Of a DNA stretch of 64,000 nucleotides, positions 35,219 to 44,218 are shown one piece after another; the stretch's first letter is position 1; each line of letters begins with the position of its first letter. A model generated the notes under the pieces. It had not been told where the DNA came from and ran no database searches. It saw nothing but the letters and a program-made list of their open reading frames with translations. A program made the translations under genes and the position numbers. The DNA is from Aureimonas sp. AU20. Its GTDB lineage: Bacteria; Pseudomonadota; Alphaproteobacteria; Rhizobiales; Rhizobiaceae. The stretch lies in NCBI RefSeq assembly GCF_001442755.1, contig NZ_CP006367.1, positions 2,542,001 to 2,606,000 on the forward strand, in the 5' to 3' direction.

Positions 35219-36775
35219 TCAGACGGACCCATGCTTTCCGAGGAAGCCATCGGCCGTGCGCAGGCTGAGCGCCATGATCGTCAGTGCTGGGTTGGCGGCG
35301 AGCGAACTCGGGAAGACCGAATTGTCGGCGATCCAAAGATTGGGAATGTCGAAACTGCGGCCATGGGGATCGACGACATTCTCGCCAGCATTCGTCCCCA
35401 TGCGGCATGTCCCGATCGTATGGGCCGTGCGGTCCAGCACCCAGATGTCGCTTGCGCCGGCGGCTTCCCAGACCGATTTCATGAAACCGATGGCATGTGC
35501 GCGAAGCCGCTTCTCGTTCTCGCCATAGCCGAAGCGGATGATCGGCTTCGGCATGCCGCGGCCGTCCAGCTCGTCCGACAGGATCAGGTAGTTGTCGTCG
35601 CTCGGCAGCCCCTCGCCGTTGATGCCGATGCCGGCGACGTGATTGTAGCAATCGAGATAGTCGGTCAGCCGCTGGCCCCAGAGCCCTCTTCCCCGCGCCA
35701 CCTGATCGGCCCAGGTCTGCAAGACGACGCCGAGGCTTTGCACGAGATAGCCACCCGCGAAATCCGCGTTTTTGGGGCGCAGCATATCCTCGGTGATGAG
35801 GGCTGAAGGATAGCCCTTGTTCATCCGCATCTCTGTTGGAAACGTGCCCCAGACTTGCGTCGCGACATGGGCGGTGTAATTGCGCCCAACTTGTCCGCTC
35901 GAGTTCGCGATGCCCTGACGCAGAAGAAGGCGCGGCGTCTCGATCGCGCCGGCGCAAAGGAACACGGCCGCGCAGCGCTGCCGGACCTCGCGCTCACCCT
36001 GGAGATAGACGACGGCGATGACGCGTCCCTGCGTGTCGAACTCGAAATGAGTAGCGAAACACTCGTCTCGGATCTCGGCACCCCTTGCCACGGCAAGTGG
36101 GAGATAGGTCACGTCCATCGACGTCTTGGCCCCGTTGCGGCAACCCTGATGGCAGTAGCCGCAATTAACGCAAGCCTCACGCGTGGGACCATCCGCCTGC
36201 TCAAAGCGCCGGGAGACGACCGCAACCGGGCCGTCGCTCGCCGTCGCGCCAATCGCGGCACAGCCCGCCGCCATGGCTTGCGCCGGTGCGTTCCGAAGCA
36301 CGGGCGGGAGGCCATAGCCGCGCGCGGGGTCCCACGGATAGGAGGCAGGACCCGACACGCCAACAAAGCGCTCGATCTCCTCGTAATAGGGCACGAGGTC
36401 TTCCAGCCGCAGAGGCCAGTCGCGCCCCTTGCCTGTTTCGGTTTGAAGCCGAAGGTCGCGCCCGTCAGCACGGGGCACGAAGGCGCCCCAGTGCAGCATG
36501 GAACCGCCGACGCCGACACCGCTATTGTTGGCGCCGAACGCTTCCGGCATCGAGCCACCGCTGATCCGCTCGTCCATCCAGTAGAGGTCCGACGACAAGG
36601 TCTCGTCGGCGGCATACTCCTCTTGGGACCGATTCGATCCCGCTTCCAGCGCGACGACACGCAGGCCAGCGGAGGCCAAACGTGCGAGCAAGGGCGAACC
36701 GCCCGCCCCCGTTCCGATCACCACGGCATCGACCGTCTCGTCCAATCCGTAGCGCGCCATCAGGTCGAGCCTCAT
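35219..36775 (-). CDS. GMC-family FAD-dependent dehydrogenase with a four-cysteine cluster
   Basis: Flavoprotein of 518 residues, most like the large subunit of membrane-bound gluconate or sugar dehydrogenases; substrate unknown. The FAD motif GTGAGG is at 21-26 (VDAVVIGTGAGGSPLLARL). The C-terminal signature DRTAHTIGTCRMG and ADNSVFPSSLAANPALTIM is intact. Cysteines C202, C205, C208 and C212 (ACVNCGYCHQGC) could hold an iron-sulfur cluster, as a cysteine set does in bacterial FAD glucose dehydrogenase. The frame is open further upstream, but the ATG at 36775 overlaps the stop of the partner gene (ATGA). No Tat signal is present. No cytochrome c subunit is nearby. Confidence 0.85.
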   Translation of the reverse strand: MRLDLMARYGLDETVDAVVIGTGAGGSPLLARLASAGLRVVALEAGSNRSQEEYAADETLSSDLYWMDERISGGSMPEAFGANNSGVGVGGSMLHWGAFVPRADGRDLRLQTETGKGRDWPLRLEDLVPYYEEIERFVGVSGPASYPWDPARGYGLPPVLRNAPAQAMAAGCAAIGATASDGPVAVVSRRFEQADGPTREACVNCGYCHQGCRNGAKTSMDVTYLPLAVARGAEIRDECFATHFEFDTQGRVIAVVYLQGEREVRQRCAAVFLCAGAIETPRLLLRQGIANSSGQVGRNYTAHVATQVWGTFPTEMRMNKGYPSALITEDMLRPKNADFAGGYLVQSLGVVLQTWADQVARGRGLWGQRLTDYLDCYNHVAGIGINGEGLPSDDNYLILSDELDGRGMPKPIIRFGYGENEKRLRAHAIGFMKSVWEAAGASDIWVLDRTAHTIGTCRMGTNAGENVVDPHGRSFDIPNLWIADNSVFPSSLAANPALTIMALSLRTADGFLGKHGSV

Positions 36776-37449
36776 CGGACGCTCTGCCCTGCGGCTGGAG
36801 AAATCGGCTCGGGTTCCCAAGTCTCGCGCTCGCCGATTGCGACCTTGCGAAAGCCGACAAACCGCTCGCCCGTCTCGCCGCCATTCGCGAAGCCGGAATA
36901 TCCGATGCGAGCCATCACAGCGGGGTGGGCGACGTAATGCCGGACGGAATCGGACCGCACCTCCTCGAACCAAAGCGCCATCTGCTTGGCGTCGAACAAG
37001 GTTGAGTCGCTTGATCTGAGATCATCCGCCGCGGCAATCGCCTCCAGAATTTCGTCCTGCGATGCGCCGTCGAGTGTCGCGAAATCTGCTCCATCTCGGT
37101 GGCGCGCGATAGCATCCAGCGTGTCGAGCCCAATCTTGTAGGCGTTCGGGTCTGTCGGAAGGGCTTCGTAACGCCAGCCGTTTCCGTCCTGATCCCCCAT
37201 CATCCGGTCCAGTCGGAGGGCAATATCGATCCCGTAGGCCGCGGCCGTTGGAATGATCCGGGCCAACATGGCCCTAAGCGTCACGATCTGAGCTTCAGAG
37301 AAAGCGCGGGGTTCAGCGTCGGGGTCGTCTGGACGCGCCCGCTCGGCCAGCGCCTCGCGCAACCTGTCGCTAACGCGCTCCACTGGAACGAGATCGGTAC
37401 AGAGTGGCGGATTTGAAGGAGTCGGGGGCACGCGGAGGACGCTGGACAA
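36772..37449 (-). CDS. Gluconate 2-dehydrogenase subunit 3 family protein
   Basis: About 225 residues of the small-subunit family that helps fold or export the GMC subunit. FSEAQIVTLRAMLARIIPTAA is the typical core start; ALWFEEVRSDSVRHYVAHPAVMARIGYSGFANGGE is the conserved end. Many relatives carry the Tat signal for the pair; none is visible here. The start is uncertain: TTG at 37449 or GTG at 37431, neither with a good ribosome-binding site. Translationally coupled to the GMC gene. The 155-base gap up to lolD shows nothing clear. Confidence 0.78.
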   Translation of the reverse strand: MSSVLRVPPTPSNPPLCTDLVPVERVSDRLREALAERARPDDPDAEPRAFSEAQIVTLRAMLARIIPTAAAYGIDIALRLDRMMGDQDGNGWRYEALPTDPNAYKIGLDTLDAIARHRDGADFATLDGASQDEILEAIAAADDLRSSDSTLFDAKQMALWFEEVRSDSVRHYVAHPAVMARIGYSGFANGGETGERFVGFRKVAIGERETWEPEPISPAAGQSVR

Positions 37450-37604
37450 CGGCTGTTCCCATTCAGCTAGAACGGTTCAAAGACCGCCGACTAACTAATG
37501 AGCCACCAAAACGCTGCATGGCATCCGCCGACATGTTGCCGCATCGGCAACAAGCGGCCCGGCCAAACCGGCAGCGAAACCGGCTTGTCCGCGAGCGCCG
37601 ACGC

Positions 37605-38294
37605 CTAAAGCGTGTGGCTGAGTACCTTCCCGTCCTGAAGCGTCACCGCCCTGTCCATGCGCCGGGCGAGATCGTGATTGTGCGTGGCAATTAGAGCCGC
37701 CACGCCGGACTGGCGCACCAGCGCCGTCATCGCGTCGAAAACATAATTCGACGTGGTCGGGTCGAGATTTCCCGTCGGCTCGTCCGCCAAAAGCACGAAC
37801 GGATTGTTGGCGACGGCCCGCGCGATGGCGACACGCTGCTGCTCGCCGCCCGAAAGCTCCGACGGACGGTGCTTGGTGCGATGGCCAAGACGCATATAGT
37901 CGAGCAATTCGTGCGCCCGCTCGGCCGCGACCTCCCGCTTCAAACCGCCGATCATCTGCGGCAGCATGACATTCTCAAGCGCCGAGAATTCCGGCAGGAG
38001 ATGGTGGAACTGATAGACGAAGCCGATCGCCGCTCGGCGCATGGCGGTGCGACCCGCATCGTCCAGCGCGCCGCAAGACTGGCCGTTGACGATGACGTCT
38101 CCTGCATCGGGCCTCTCCAGAAGGCCGGCAATGTGAAGCAGCGTCGATTTGCCGGAGCCGGACGGCGCCACGAGAGCCACCATCTCGCCGGGCATGATGT
38201 CGAGATCGGCCTGCTGGAGGATCGTCAGCCGCGACTCACCCTGCACGAAGTGGCGTTCGACGCGTTCGAGCCGAAGGGAAGCATTCTGCATCAT
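37605..38294 (-). CDS. lolD: Lipoprotein-releasing ABC transporter ATP-binding protein LolD
   Basis: ATPase of LolCDE, which releases outer-membrane lipoproteins from the inner membrane. 229 residues. Walker [10 protein letters not shown] (about 44-52), signature LSGGEQQR, Walker [14 protein letters not shown] and switch HNHD are complete. Starts within the stop of the permease gene (ATGATGA arrangement, ATG at 38294 or 38291). Confidence 0.95.
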   Translation of the reverse strand: MMQNASLRLERVERHFVQGESRLTILQQADLDIMPGEMVALVAPSGSGKSTLLHIAGLLERPDAGDVIVNGQSCGALDDAGRTAMRRAAIGFVYQFHHLLPEFSALENVMLPQMIGGLKREVAAERAHELLDYMRLGHRTKHRPSELSGGEQQRVAIARAVANNPFVLLADEPTGNLDPTTSNYVFDAMTALVRQSGVAALIATHNHDLARRMDRAVTLQDGKVLSHTL

Positions 38295-39592
38295 TCGTAC
38301 CGGAGCGCCTCGACGGGATCGAGTTTGGACGCCTGCCAGGAGGGGAAGATCGTCGCGAGGAAGGACAGGCCGACGGCCATGAGAACCACGGTCGCGACCT
38401 CGCGCGGATCGATCTCCGCCGGAAGGCGGCTGAGGAAATAGAATTCCGGGTTGAAGAGTGTTGTGCCCGACACCCAGGAGAAGAACTGCCGAAGGTTCTC
38501 GATGTTGAGGCAGAACAGAGTGCCTAGCGCAAAGCCGGCAATCGTGCCGGAGACCCCGATCGAGGCCCCCGTGATCAAGAACACCCGCATGATGGAGCCG
38601 CGCGTCGCGCCCATCGTGCGCATGATCGCTATGTCCCTGCCCTTGTCCTTCACCAGCATGAAAAGTCCGGAGATGATGTTGAGCGCCGCCACGAGAACGA
38701 TCAGCGTCAGGATGATGAACATGACGTTCCGCTCGACCTCCAAAGCCGAGAAGAAGCTCTCGTTCTGGCGCTGCCAAGTCACCGTGTAGTTCGGACGCGC
38801 AGCGGCCTGTTCGATCGGCGCCTGGAGCGCGGAGACCTTGTCGGGATCGTTGACGAAGATCTCAATCGACTGCGCCTGGTTCTCCTGGTTGAAGAAGAGC
38901 TGCGCCTCGCCGAGCGGCATGTAGACATAGGCCGCGTCATATTCCGAAAGCCCGATCTCGAAGATCGCGACGATCGGGTAGGCTTTCACGCGCGGCGTCA
39001 CGCCGAGCGGCGTCACGTCGCCCTCGGGCGAAACCAGGGTGATGGAGTCGCCCAGCCTCAACCCCAAAGAATCGGCCAGGCGGCTGCCGATCGCGACGCC
39101 CTGGCTCGTGTCGAAATTCTCGATCGTGCCGAGCTTGATGTTCGATGCCACAGGCTTCAGCCGCAGAAGGTCCTCGCCGCGCACGCCCTTCACCAGCGCG
39201 CCGGTGCTCGCATTGTTGGAGCCCGTCGCCAGAACCTGCCCCTGCACGAGCGGCATGGTGAAGGCGACCCCGGGCACGCCGGCGAGACGACGCGCCACCT
39301 CGTCATAGTCGGTCAGGGGCTGGTCCATCGGCTGCATGATGACATGGCCGTTGACGCCTAGAATGCGGGTCAGCAACTCACCGCGAAAGCCGTTCATCAC
39401 CGACATGACGATGATAAGGGCGGCAACGCCCAGCATGATGCCGAGGAAGGAGAAGCCCGCGATCACCGACACGCCGGCATCCCGCCGCCGCGACCGGAGA
39501 TAGCGTCCCGCGATCATCCACTCGAAGCGCGAGAAGGGCTTCGTCTTCGGGGCGGGACCAGTGTTCACCGTAGCGGCGGAGAGCGTCTTCAT
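38291..39592 (-). CDS. Lipoprotein-releasing ABC transporter permease LolC/LolE
   Basis: Single LolC/E-type permease of 433 residues, the usual alphaproteobacterial case in which one protein forms both halves of the permease. First span [21 protein letters not shown] with the preceding ISG-like VSVIAGFS; a large periplasmic domain (about 70-280); three C-terminal spans in the FtsX domain, and the ending [20 protein letters not shown] at 39592 was chosen; longer frames lack conservation. Fifteen bases after proS ends, same strand. Confidence 0.92.
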   Translation of the reverse strand: MKTLSAATVNTGPAPKTKPFSRFEWMIAGRYLRSRRRDAGVSVIAGFSFLGIMLGVAALIIVMSVMNGFRGELLTRILGVNGHVIMQPMDQPLTDYDEVARRLAGVPGVAFTMPLVQGQVLATGSNNASTGALVKGVRGEDLLRLKPVASNIKLGTIENFDTSQGVAIGSRLADSLGLRLGDSITLVSPEGDVTPLGVTPRVKAYPIVAIFEIGLSEYDAAYVYMPLGEAQLFFNQENQAQSIEIFVNDPDKVSALQAPIEQAAARPNYTVTWQRQNESFFSALEVERNVMFIILTLIVLVAALNIISGLFMLVKDKGRDIAIMRTMGATRGSIMRVFLITGASIGVSGTIAGFALGTLFCLNIENLRQFFSWVSGTTLFNPEFYFLSRLPAEIDPREVATVVLMAVGLSFLATIFPSWQASKLDPVEALRYE

Positions 39593-39606
39593 GCAGCCAT
39601 CCGAGA

Positions 39607-40929
39607 TCAGGCCGACAAGCGACGCAGAACGTCGCCGACGGGGAGCGTTTCGCGCTCGCCGCCCGCTCGCAGCTTGATCTCCACTTCGCCAGCCTTGGCG
39701 CCGCGCGGGCCAACAATGACCTGAACCGGCAGACCGATCAGGTCCATAGTCGCGAACTTGGCGCCCGCGCGCGTGTCCTGATCGTCGTAGAGGACGTCCT
39801 GCCCCGCTGCCTGCAGCTCCGCATAGAGGCGCTCGCAAACCGCGTCGCAATCGGCGTCACCGGGCTTCATGTTGACGAGGCCAACGTCGAACGGCGCGAC
39901 CCCCTTCGGCCAGATGATACCGTTCTCGTCATGCGAAGCTTCGATGATAGCAGCGATCAGGCGGCTTGGGCCGATGCCGTAGGACCCCATGAACACGGGC
40001 ACATCCTTACCATCGGGGCCGGTCACGTTGGCCTTCATGGGCTCGGAATACTTCGTGCCGAAATGGAAGATATGGCCGACCTCGATGCCGCGCGCCGCGA
40101 CGCGGTCGCTCTCCGGCAGCGCGTTCCATGCGGCCTCGTCATGCATCTCGTCCGTCGCCGCGTAGGGCGTGGTCCATTTCGTCACGATCGCGTCGAGCGC
40201 GGCCGCGTCGGAGAAGTCCACCCCTTCGGCCGGCACGTCCATGCCGAGATAGTCGCGATGACAGAACACTTCGCTCTCGCCGGTCGAGGCGAGAATGATG
40301 AATTCGTGGCTCAGCTTGCCCCCGATCGGACCGGTATCGGCGCGCATCGGAATGGCTTTGAGGCCCATGCGCTCGAACGTGCGGAGATAGGCGACGAACA
40401 TCCGGTCATAGGCGGTCTTCGACGACTCGTAGTCGATGTCGAAGGAATAGGCGTCCTTCATCAGAAACTCGCGCGAGCGCATCACGCCGAAGCGGGGGCG
40501 CACCTCGTCCCGGAACTTCCACTGGATGTGGTAGAGGTTCAGCGGTAGGTCCTTGTAGGACCGGACATAGGACCGGAAGATGTCGGTGATCATCTCCTCG
40601 TTGGTCGGACCGAACAGAAGCTCGCGTTCGTGGCGGTCCTCGATCCGCAGCATCTCCTTGCCGTAATCGTCGTAGCGCCCGCTTTCGCGCCAGAGATCGG
40701 CGGATTGGATGGTCGGCATCAGCATCTCGATCGCCCCGGAGCGGTCCTGCTCCTCGCGAATGATGTTGGAGACCTTGTCCAGCACGCGCTTGCCCAGCGG
40801 CAGCCAGGAATACAGCCCCGCCGCCTGCTGACGGATCATCCCAGCCCGCAGCATGAGCCGATGCGAGACGATTTCCGCTTCCTTCGGTGTTTCCTTCAGA
40901 ATCGGCAGAAAGTAGCGGGAAAGGCGCAT
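39607..40929 (-). CDS. proS: Prolyl-tRNA synthetase, short form without editing insert
   Basis: Class II synthetase of 440 residues. This length and the direct run from motif 2 ([20 protein letters not shown]) to motif 3 show the alphaproteobacterial form lacking the INS editing domain, so mischarged Ala-tRNA(Pro) must be cleared by a separate protein such as ProXp-ala. C-terminal anticodon-binding domain from about 345 ([10 protein letters not shown]). First gene of proS-lolC-lolD. Confidence 0.96.
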   Translation of the reverse strand: MRLSRYFLPILKETPKEAEIVSHRLMLRAGMIRQQAAGLYSWLPLGKRVLDKVSNIIREEQDRSGAIEMLMPTIQSADLWRESGRYDDYGKEMLRIEDRHERELLFGPTNEEMITDIFRSYVRSYKDLPLNLYHIQWKFRDEVRPRFGVMRSREFLMKDAYSFDIDYESSKTAYDRMFVAYLRTFERMGLKAIPMRADTGPIGGKLSHEFIILASTGESEVFCHRDYLGMDVPAEGVDFSDAAALDAIVTKWTTPYAATDEMHDEAAWNALPESDRVAARGIEVGHIFHFGTKYSEPMKANVTGPDGKDVPVFMGSYGIGPSRLIAAIIEASHDENGIIWPKGVAPFDVGLVNMKPGDADCDAVCERLYAELQAAGQDVLYDDQDTRAGAKFATMDLIGLPVQVIVGPRGAKAGEVEIKLRAGGERETLPVGDVLRRLSA

Positions 40930-41184
40930 GGGGACTCTAAGCTCGGGCGAGAGAACGAAGACGCGAGGCCAAGCCTCGCTCGGCTTCTTAACGGCTCAGG
41001 AACCGAAAGCAAAGCCACGCCCTCGATTGTCGCCGGACCCAATGCTGCCGCCGCGTCCTGCCGCTTGTATCGAGCAAGGAACAATATGCTCAGACATAAG
41101 GCGCGCTGCGAAAGAAAGTGTCATACTTCTGCCATTTGTGCTCGACAACGGCGAGATTCGGAGTCTAAGCTCAAGCATCAACAA
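40930..41184. other. Intergenic region upstream of proS
   Basis: Part of a 467-base gap without protein genes between proS and DUF1467. It should hold the proS promoter on the minus strand and, if the RNA proposed at 41185-41325 is real, that RNA's promoter on the plus strand. I could not assign either with confidence. Confidence 0.4.
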
Positions 41185-41325
41185 GCGCCGAATGGCGCAC
41201 TTACCGGCAAGTCGCGTTTGGGAGGACGTGATCTTCGGCGCGCCAAGGCGCAGCCTCGGTCCAAGGACCGATGTAAGATCCAGGCTTGCGATCTAAAATG
41301 CGAGGCAGTGCCTCGCATTTTTTTT
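41185..41325 (+). ncRNA. Candidate small RNA with four hairpins
   Basis: Four consecutive hairpins: GCGCC-gaat-GGCGC (41185-41198), GCGCC-aa-GGCGC (41240-41251), TCGGTCC-aa-GGACCGA (41256-41271) and a terminal AAAATGCGAGG/CCTCGCATTTT stem ending in eight T. No plus-strand protein gene precedes this terminator, so the simplest reading is a separate short transcript. The 5' end is unknown and could lie further upstream. Alternative: the last hairpin merely ends the minus-strand rnj-DUF1467 transcript, although its T-tract is much poorer on that side. I do not recognise a known RNA family. Confidence 0.4.
41295..41325 (+). terminator. Strong intrinsic terminator, best on the plus strand
   Basis: Eleven-base stem AAAATGCGAGG/CCTCGCATTTT, loop CAGTG, then T8 on the plus strand; on the minus strand the stem is followed by TTTTAGAT and lies 72 bases after the DUF1467 stop. 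Possibly bidirectional. Confidence 0.8.
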
Positions 41326-41396
41326 GTCTTGAGTTTGCTGGTTTCAATCAGGAATGCCCGCCTCGGTTGGGGCCACTTCTGCTTGTGCGGCTGCAA

Positions 41397-41663
41397 TCAC
41401 GTTCCCGGAACAATATGCGGCAGGCTATCAAGGCTGAGACCGAGATACTGAGTGCCGACGTAGAAGAGCGCAAAGACCGCGCAGGCCAGAAGCGTCGTGC
41501 GCACAATGGTCCGCCATGCGTGGAAGCGGCTGGGAGCACTATGAGTCGTGCCTAGCACCACCTCGCCATCGTCGATTTGCGAGCGCGCACCGATCGGCAG
41601 AACGAGAAAGAGCACCGTCCACCAGATCACGAAATAGATCGCAATGGATGTGACGATGCTCAT
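41397..41663 (-). CDS. DUF1467 membrane protein
   Basis: 88 residues with two membrane spans (IAIYFVIWWTVLFLVLPIGA and TLLACAVFALFYVG) separated by a polar loop with the conserved-looking FHAWRTIVRTT. DUF1467 is an alphaproteobacterial family of unknown function, typically between rnj and proS as here. Forty-six bases after the rnj stop. Confidence 0.88.
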   Translation of the reverse strand: MSIVTSIAIYFVIWWTVLFLVLPIGARSQIDDGEVVLGTTHSAPSRFHAWRTIVRTTLLACAVFALFYVGTQYLGLSLDSLPHIVPGT

Positions 41664-41709
41664 CGATTGTCTCCTCGCCGCAGACCGTCCCTAATGGGAC
41701 CGGCTCAGG

Positions 41710-43368
41710 CTAGTTCTTAACCACGAAAACGGTAACCGCCGGCTTCTTGCCCCAAGCGTCGTTCGCCTCTCCGCGAACGGCGCGACGAACCGCTTCCCGC
41801 ACGAGTTCCAAGTCCTTGCGACGACCGCGCGGAATGCTTTCCACTGCACCTGCGGCCGCGTCGAGCAGGACCTCGGTCATATCGTCGCCATTCTCGTCCT
41901 TCTCGGGAAGCCCCATGGCGACGATTTCGGGATCAAGTTCGAGTTCGAGCTTGGTGTTCAGCTCAATTAGCACCGAGACATGGCCGGCAAAGGCCAAGCG
42001 CCGACGCTCGTCGATGCCCATCTCCTTCGTGCCGCCAATCAGGAACCCGTCCTTGTAGAAGCGGCCGACGGGCACTTCGTCGATGATCGTTGCGGGACCG
42101 GGAGCCAACCGCACCAGCTTGCCATTGCGCAGCGACACGACGTCCGGCACGCCGAGTTGCTTGGCAAGCTCAGCATGGGCTGCCAGATGCGCCGGCTCGC
42201 CATGCGCAGGCACCGCGATCTTCGGGCGCGTCCATTCGTACATCCGACGCAGCTCGGAGCGACGTGGGTGGCCGGACACGTGAACCAGCTTGTCGTGATC
42301 CTCGATCACGATGATGCCGCGCTCGATCAACCCGTTCTTGACCTCGTTGATCGCCTTCTCGTTGCCCGGAATGCTGCGGGAGGAGAAGATGACGGTGTCG
42401 TCGCGCGACAACGCCACGGCCGGATGCTCGTCCTTTGCAAGCTTGGATAAGGCCGCGCGCGGCTCGCCCTGGCTGCCGGTTAGGACGATCACGGCCTTCT
42501 CGCGCGGAATGTAGCCGAAATCCTGCTCGCTGACGAAAGGCGGCAGGGATTCGAGATAGCCGAGTTCGGAGGCGACATCGGCCACGCGCTTCATCGAGCG
42601 CCCCATCAGGAGAACCTGACGACCCGCCAGATCGGCGGCTTGCGCGATCGAGCGGATGCGGCCGACATTCGAGGAGAAGGTCGTGACCGCGACGCGACCC
42701 TTGGCTGTCCCGATGATCTCGGCGAGCGACGCGGATACTTCCTTCTCGCTCGGAGACTCTCCTTCACGCATCGCGTTGGTCGAGTCGCAGACGAGAGCGA
42801 GCACGCCTTCGTCGCCAATCTCGCGCAACCGCTTCTCGTCGGTCGGCTGCCCAAGGCCAGGCGTCGCGTCGATCTTCCAGTCACCCGTATGGAGCACGGT
42901 TCCGAGCGGCGTGCGAATGGCGAGCGCAACCGGCTCCGGGATCGAGTGCGTGACATTGACCGCCTCGATAGAGAACGGTCCCACGTCGAAACGATCGCCC
43001 GCACGGAAGATCGTGATCGGCACTTTCGGTGCGCCGGGCTCGCCCTCGCGCTTGGCGGCGAGCAGCGCGGCCGTGAAGGGCGTCGCATAGACAGGCGCCT
43101 TCAGGCGCGGCCAAAGGTCGAGAACCGCTCCGTAATGGTCCTCATGCGCATGGGTGATAATGATGCCCTTGAGGGCGTGCAGCCGCTGCTCGATGAAGGT
43201 CGTGTCGGGAAACACGAGGTCCACGCCCGGCAGTTCGGGGCCGGCGAAGGACACGCCGCAGTCGATGGCGATCCATTCCCGGTTGTCCGCAGGGCCGAAT
43301 CCATAAAGGGCGAGATTCATACCGATCTCGCCGATGCCGCCAAGCGGCACGAATACCAGTTCGTTCAA
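41710..43368 (-). CDS. rnj: Ribonuclease J
   Basis: Beta-CASP metallo-beta-lactamase nuclease with 5'-3' exonuclease activity, important in rhizobial rRNA maturation. 552 residues. Zinc motif H73-A-H75-E-D77-H78 in IIITHAHEDHYGA; HTGDWKIDATP, a beta-CASP region (STNAMREGESPSE, STFSSNVGRI) and HVSGHPRRSELRRMYEW follow. The apparent start is a TTG at 43368 (no ATG in frame before an upstream stop) with a weak ribosome-binding site, so a few N-terminal residues are uncertain. Lies 70 bases after birA, at the tail of the nuo operon. Confidence 0.93.
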   Translation of the reverse strand: MNELVFVPLGGIGEIGMNLALYGFGPADNREWIAIDCGVSFAGPELPGVDLVFPDTTFIEQRLHALKGIIITHAHEDHYGAVLDLWPRLKAPVYATPFTAALLAAKREGEPGAPKVPITIFRAGDRFDVGPFSIEAVNVTHSIPEPVALAIRTPLGTVLHTGDWKIDATPGLGQPTDEKRLREIGDEGVLALVCDSTNAMREGESPSEKEVSASLAEIIGTAKGRVAVTTFSSNVGRIRSIAQAADLAGRQVLLMGRSMKRVADVASELGYLESLPPFVSEQDFGYIPREKAVIVLTGSQGEPRAALSKLAKDEHPAVALSRDDTVIFSSRSIPGNEKAINEVKNGLIERGIIVIEDHDKLVHVSGHPRRSELRRMYEWTRPKIAVPAHGEPAHLAAHAELAKQLGVPDVVSLRNGKLVRLAPGPATIIDEVPVGRFYKDGFLIGGTKEMGIDERRRLAFAGHVSVLIELNTKLELELDPEIVAMGLPEKDENGDDMTEVLLDAAAGAVESIPRGRRKDLELVREAVRRAVRGEANDAWGKKPAVTVFVVKN

Positions 43369-43438
43369 GTCACAGTCGCTTTCAAAACAGGCCGAATATC
43401 GGCGTCTTCATTTCCAAAGGCAGGGATCACCTGCAAAC

Positions 43439-44215
43439 TCACTGAGCGGCCGACGCATCAGGGCGCGGCAACAGGAAGACATCTCCAGCCGAGATCTCGA
43501 GACGACGTGCGTCCTGGGTTTCCAGAACCAATCGACCCGATTCATCGAGATCGGCGAAACGACCTTCCAAGGTTCGATCCGAGAGATTCACGCGGCATGT
43601 CTGGCCGAGCCCAGCGGCTCCCGCCATCCATTCCGTGCGTATGTCCGAGAAATGGCGTCCCCGACGCCATAAGTCCAGAGCCCATTCCACGCCGTCCGCG
43701 AGAGCCAGGAAGGTCTCGCGAACCGAAGCTGGGCTCCCAGCACGGCGAAGCGTGGTCACGGCGTAGGGAGCGTCGTCCGGGCACAGTTCGACATTGAGAC
43801 CGCAGCCCACCACGACGGCCTGCCGTCCATCCGGGCTGCGCTCGCTCTCGACCAGGATACCGGCGCATTTGGCACCGTCGAGCAAGAGATCGTTCGGCCA
43901 TTTGATCCGCACGCGATCGGCGTCGATCCCCGGCAGCGAGCAAAGGGCGCGTCGCATACCCACGGCGATCACCAGAGGCAATTGGCCGAGCGATGCCACG
44001 GCCGCCGGATCGATCAAAAGAAGGCTGGCGTAAAGATTGCCTGTATCAGACGACCAAGGGCGGCCCCGCCGCCCTCGCCCTGCCGATTGTCGTTCGGCTG
44101 TGATCCAAAGAGGCCCGGGATCCCCTGCCCGCGCGGCGTCCATAGCAACGCTATTGGTCGAACCGACCTCGCCCAGAGCAAGCCACCGACGTGGCAACGG
44201 AGACCCGACCCTCAT
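43439..44215 (-). CDS. birA: Biotin--[acetyl-CoA-carboxylase] ligase
   Basis: Attaches biotin to AccB. 258 residues, monofunctional type without the N-terminal DNA-binding helix-turn-helix of E. coli BirA, so not a repressor. Biotin-AMP loop AGRGRRGRPWSS, KWPNDLLLDGAK with the catalytic lysine, VVVGCGLNVEL and a C-terminal SH3-like domain (GRFADLDESGRLVLE). Begins three bases after nuoN; this nuoN-birA-rnj order is common in rhizobia. Confidence 0.94.
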   Translation of the reverse strand: MRVGSPLPRRWLALGEVGSTNSVAMDAARAGDPGPLWITAERQSAGRGRRGRPWSSDTGNLYASLLLIDPAAVASLGQLPLVIAVGMRRALCSLPGIDADRVRIKWPNDLLLDGAKCAGILVESERSPDGRQAVVVGCGLNVELCPDDAPYAVTTLRRAGSPASVRETFLALADGVEWALDLWRRGRHFSDIRTEWMAGAAGLGQTCRVNLSDRTLEGRFADLDESGRLVLETQDARRLEISAGDVFLLPRPDASAAQ

Positions 44216-44218
44216 TCC

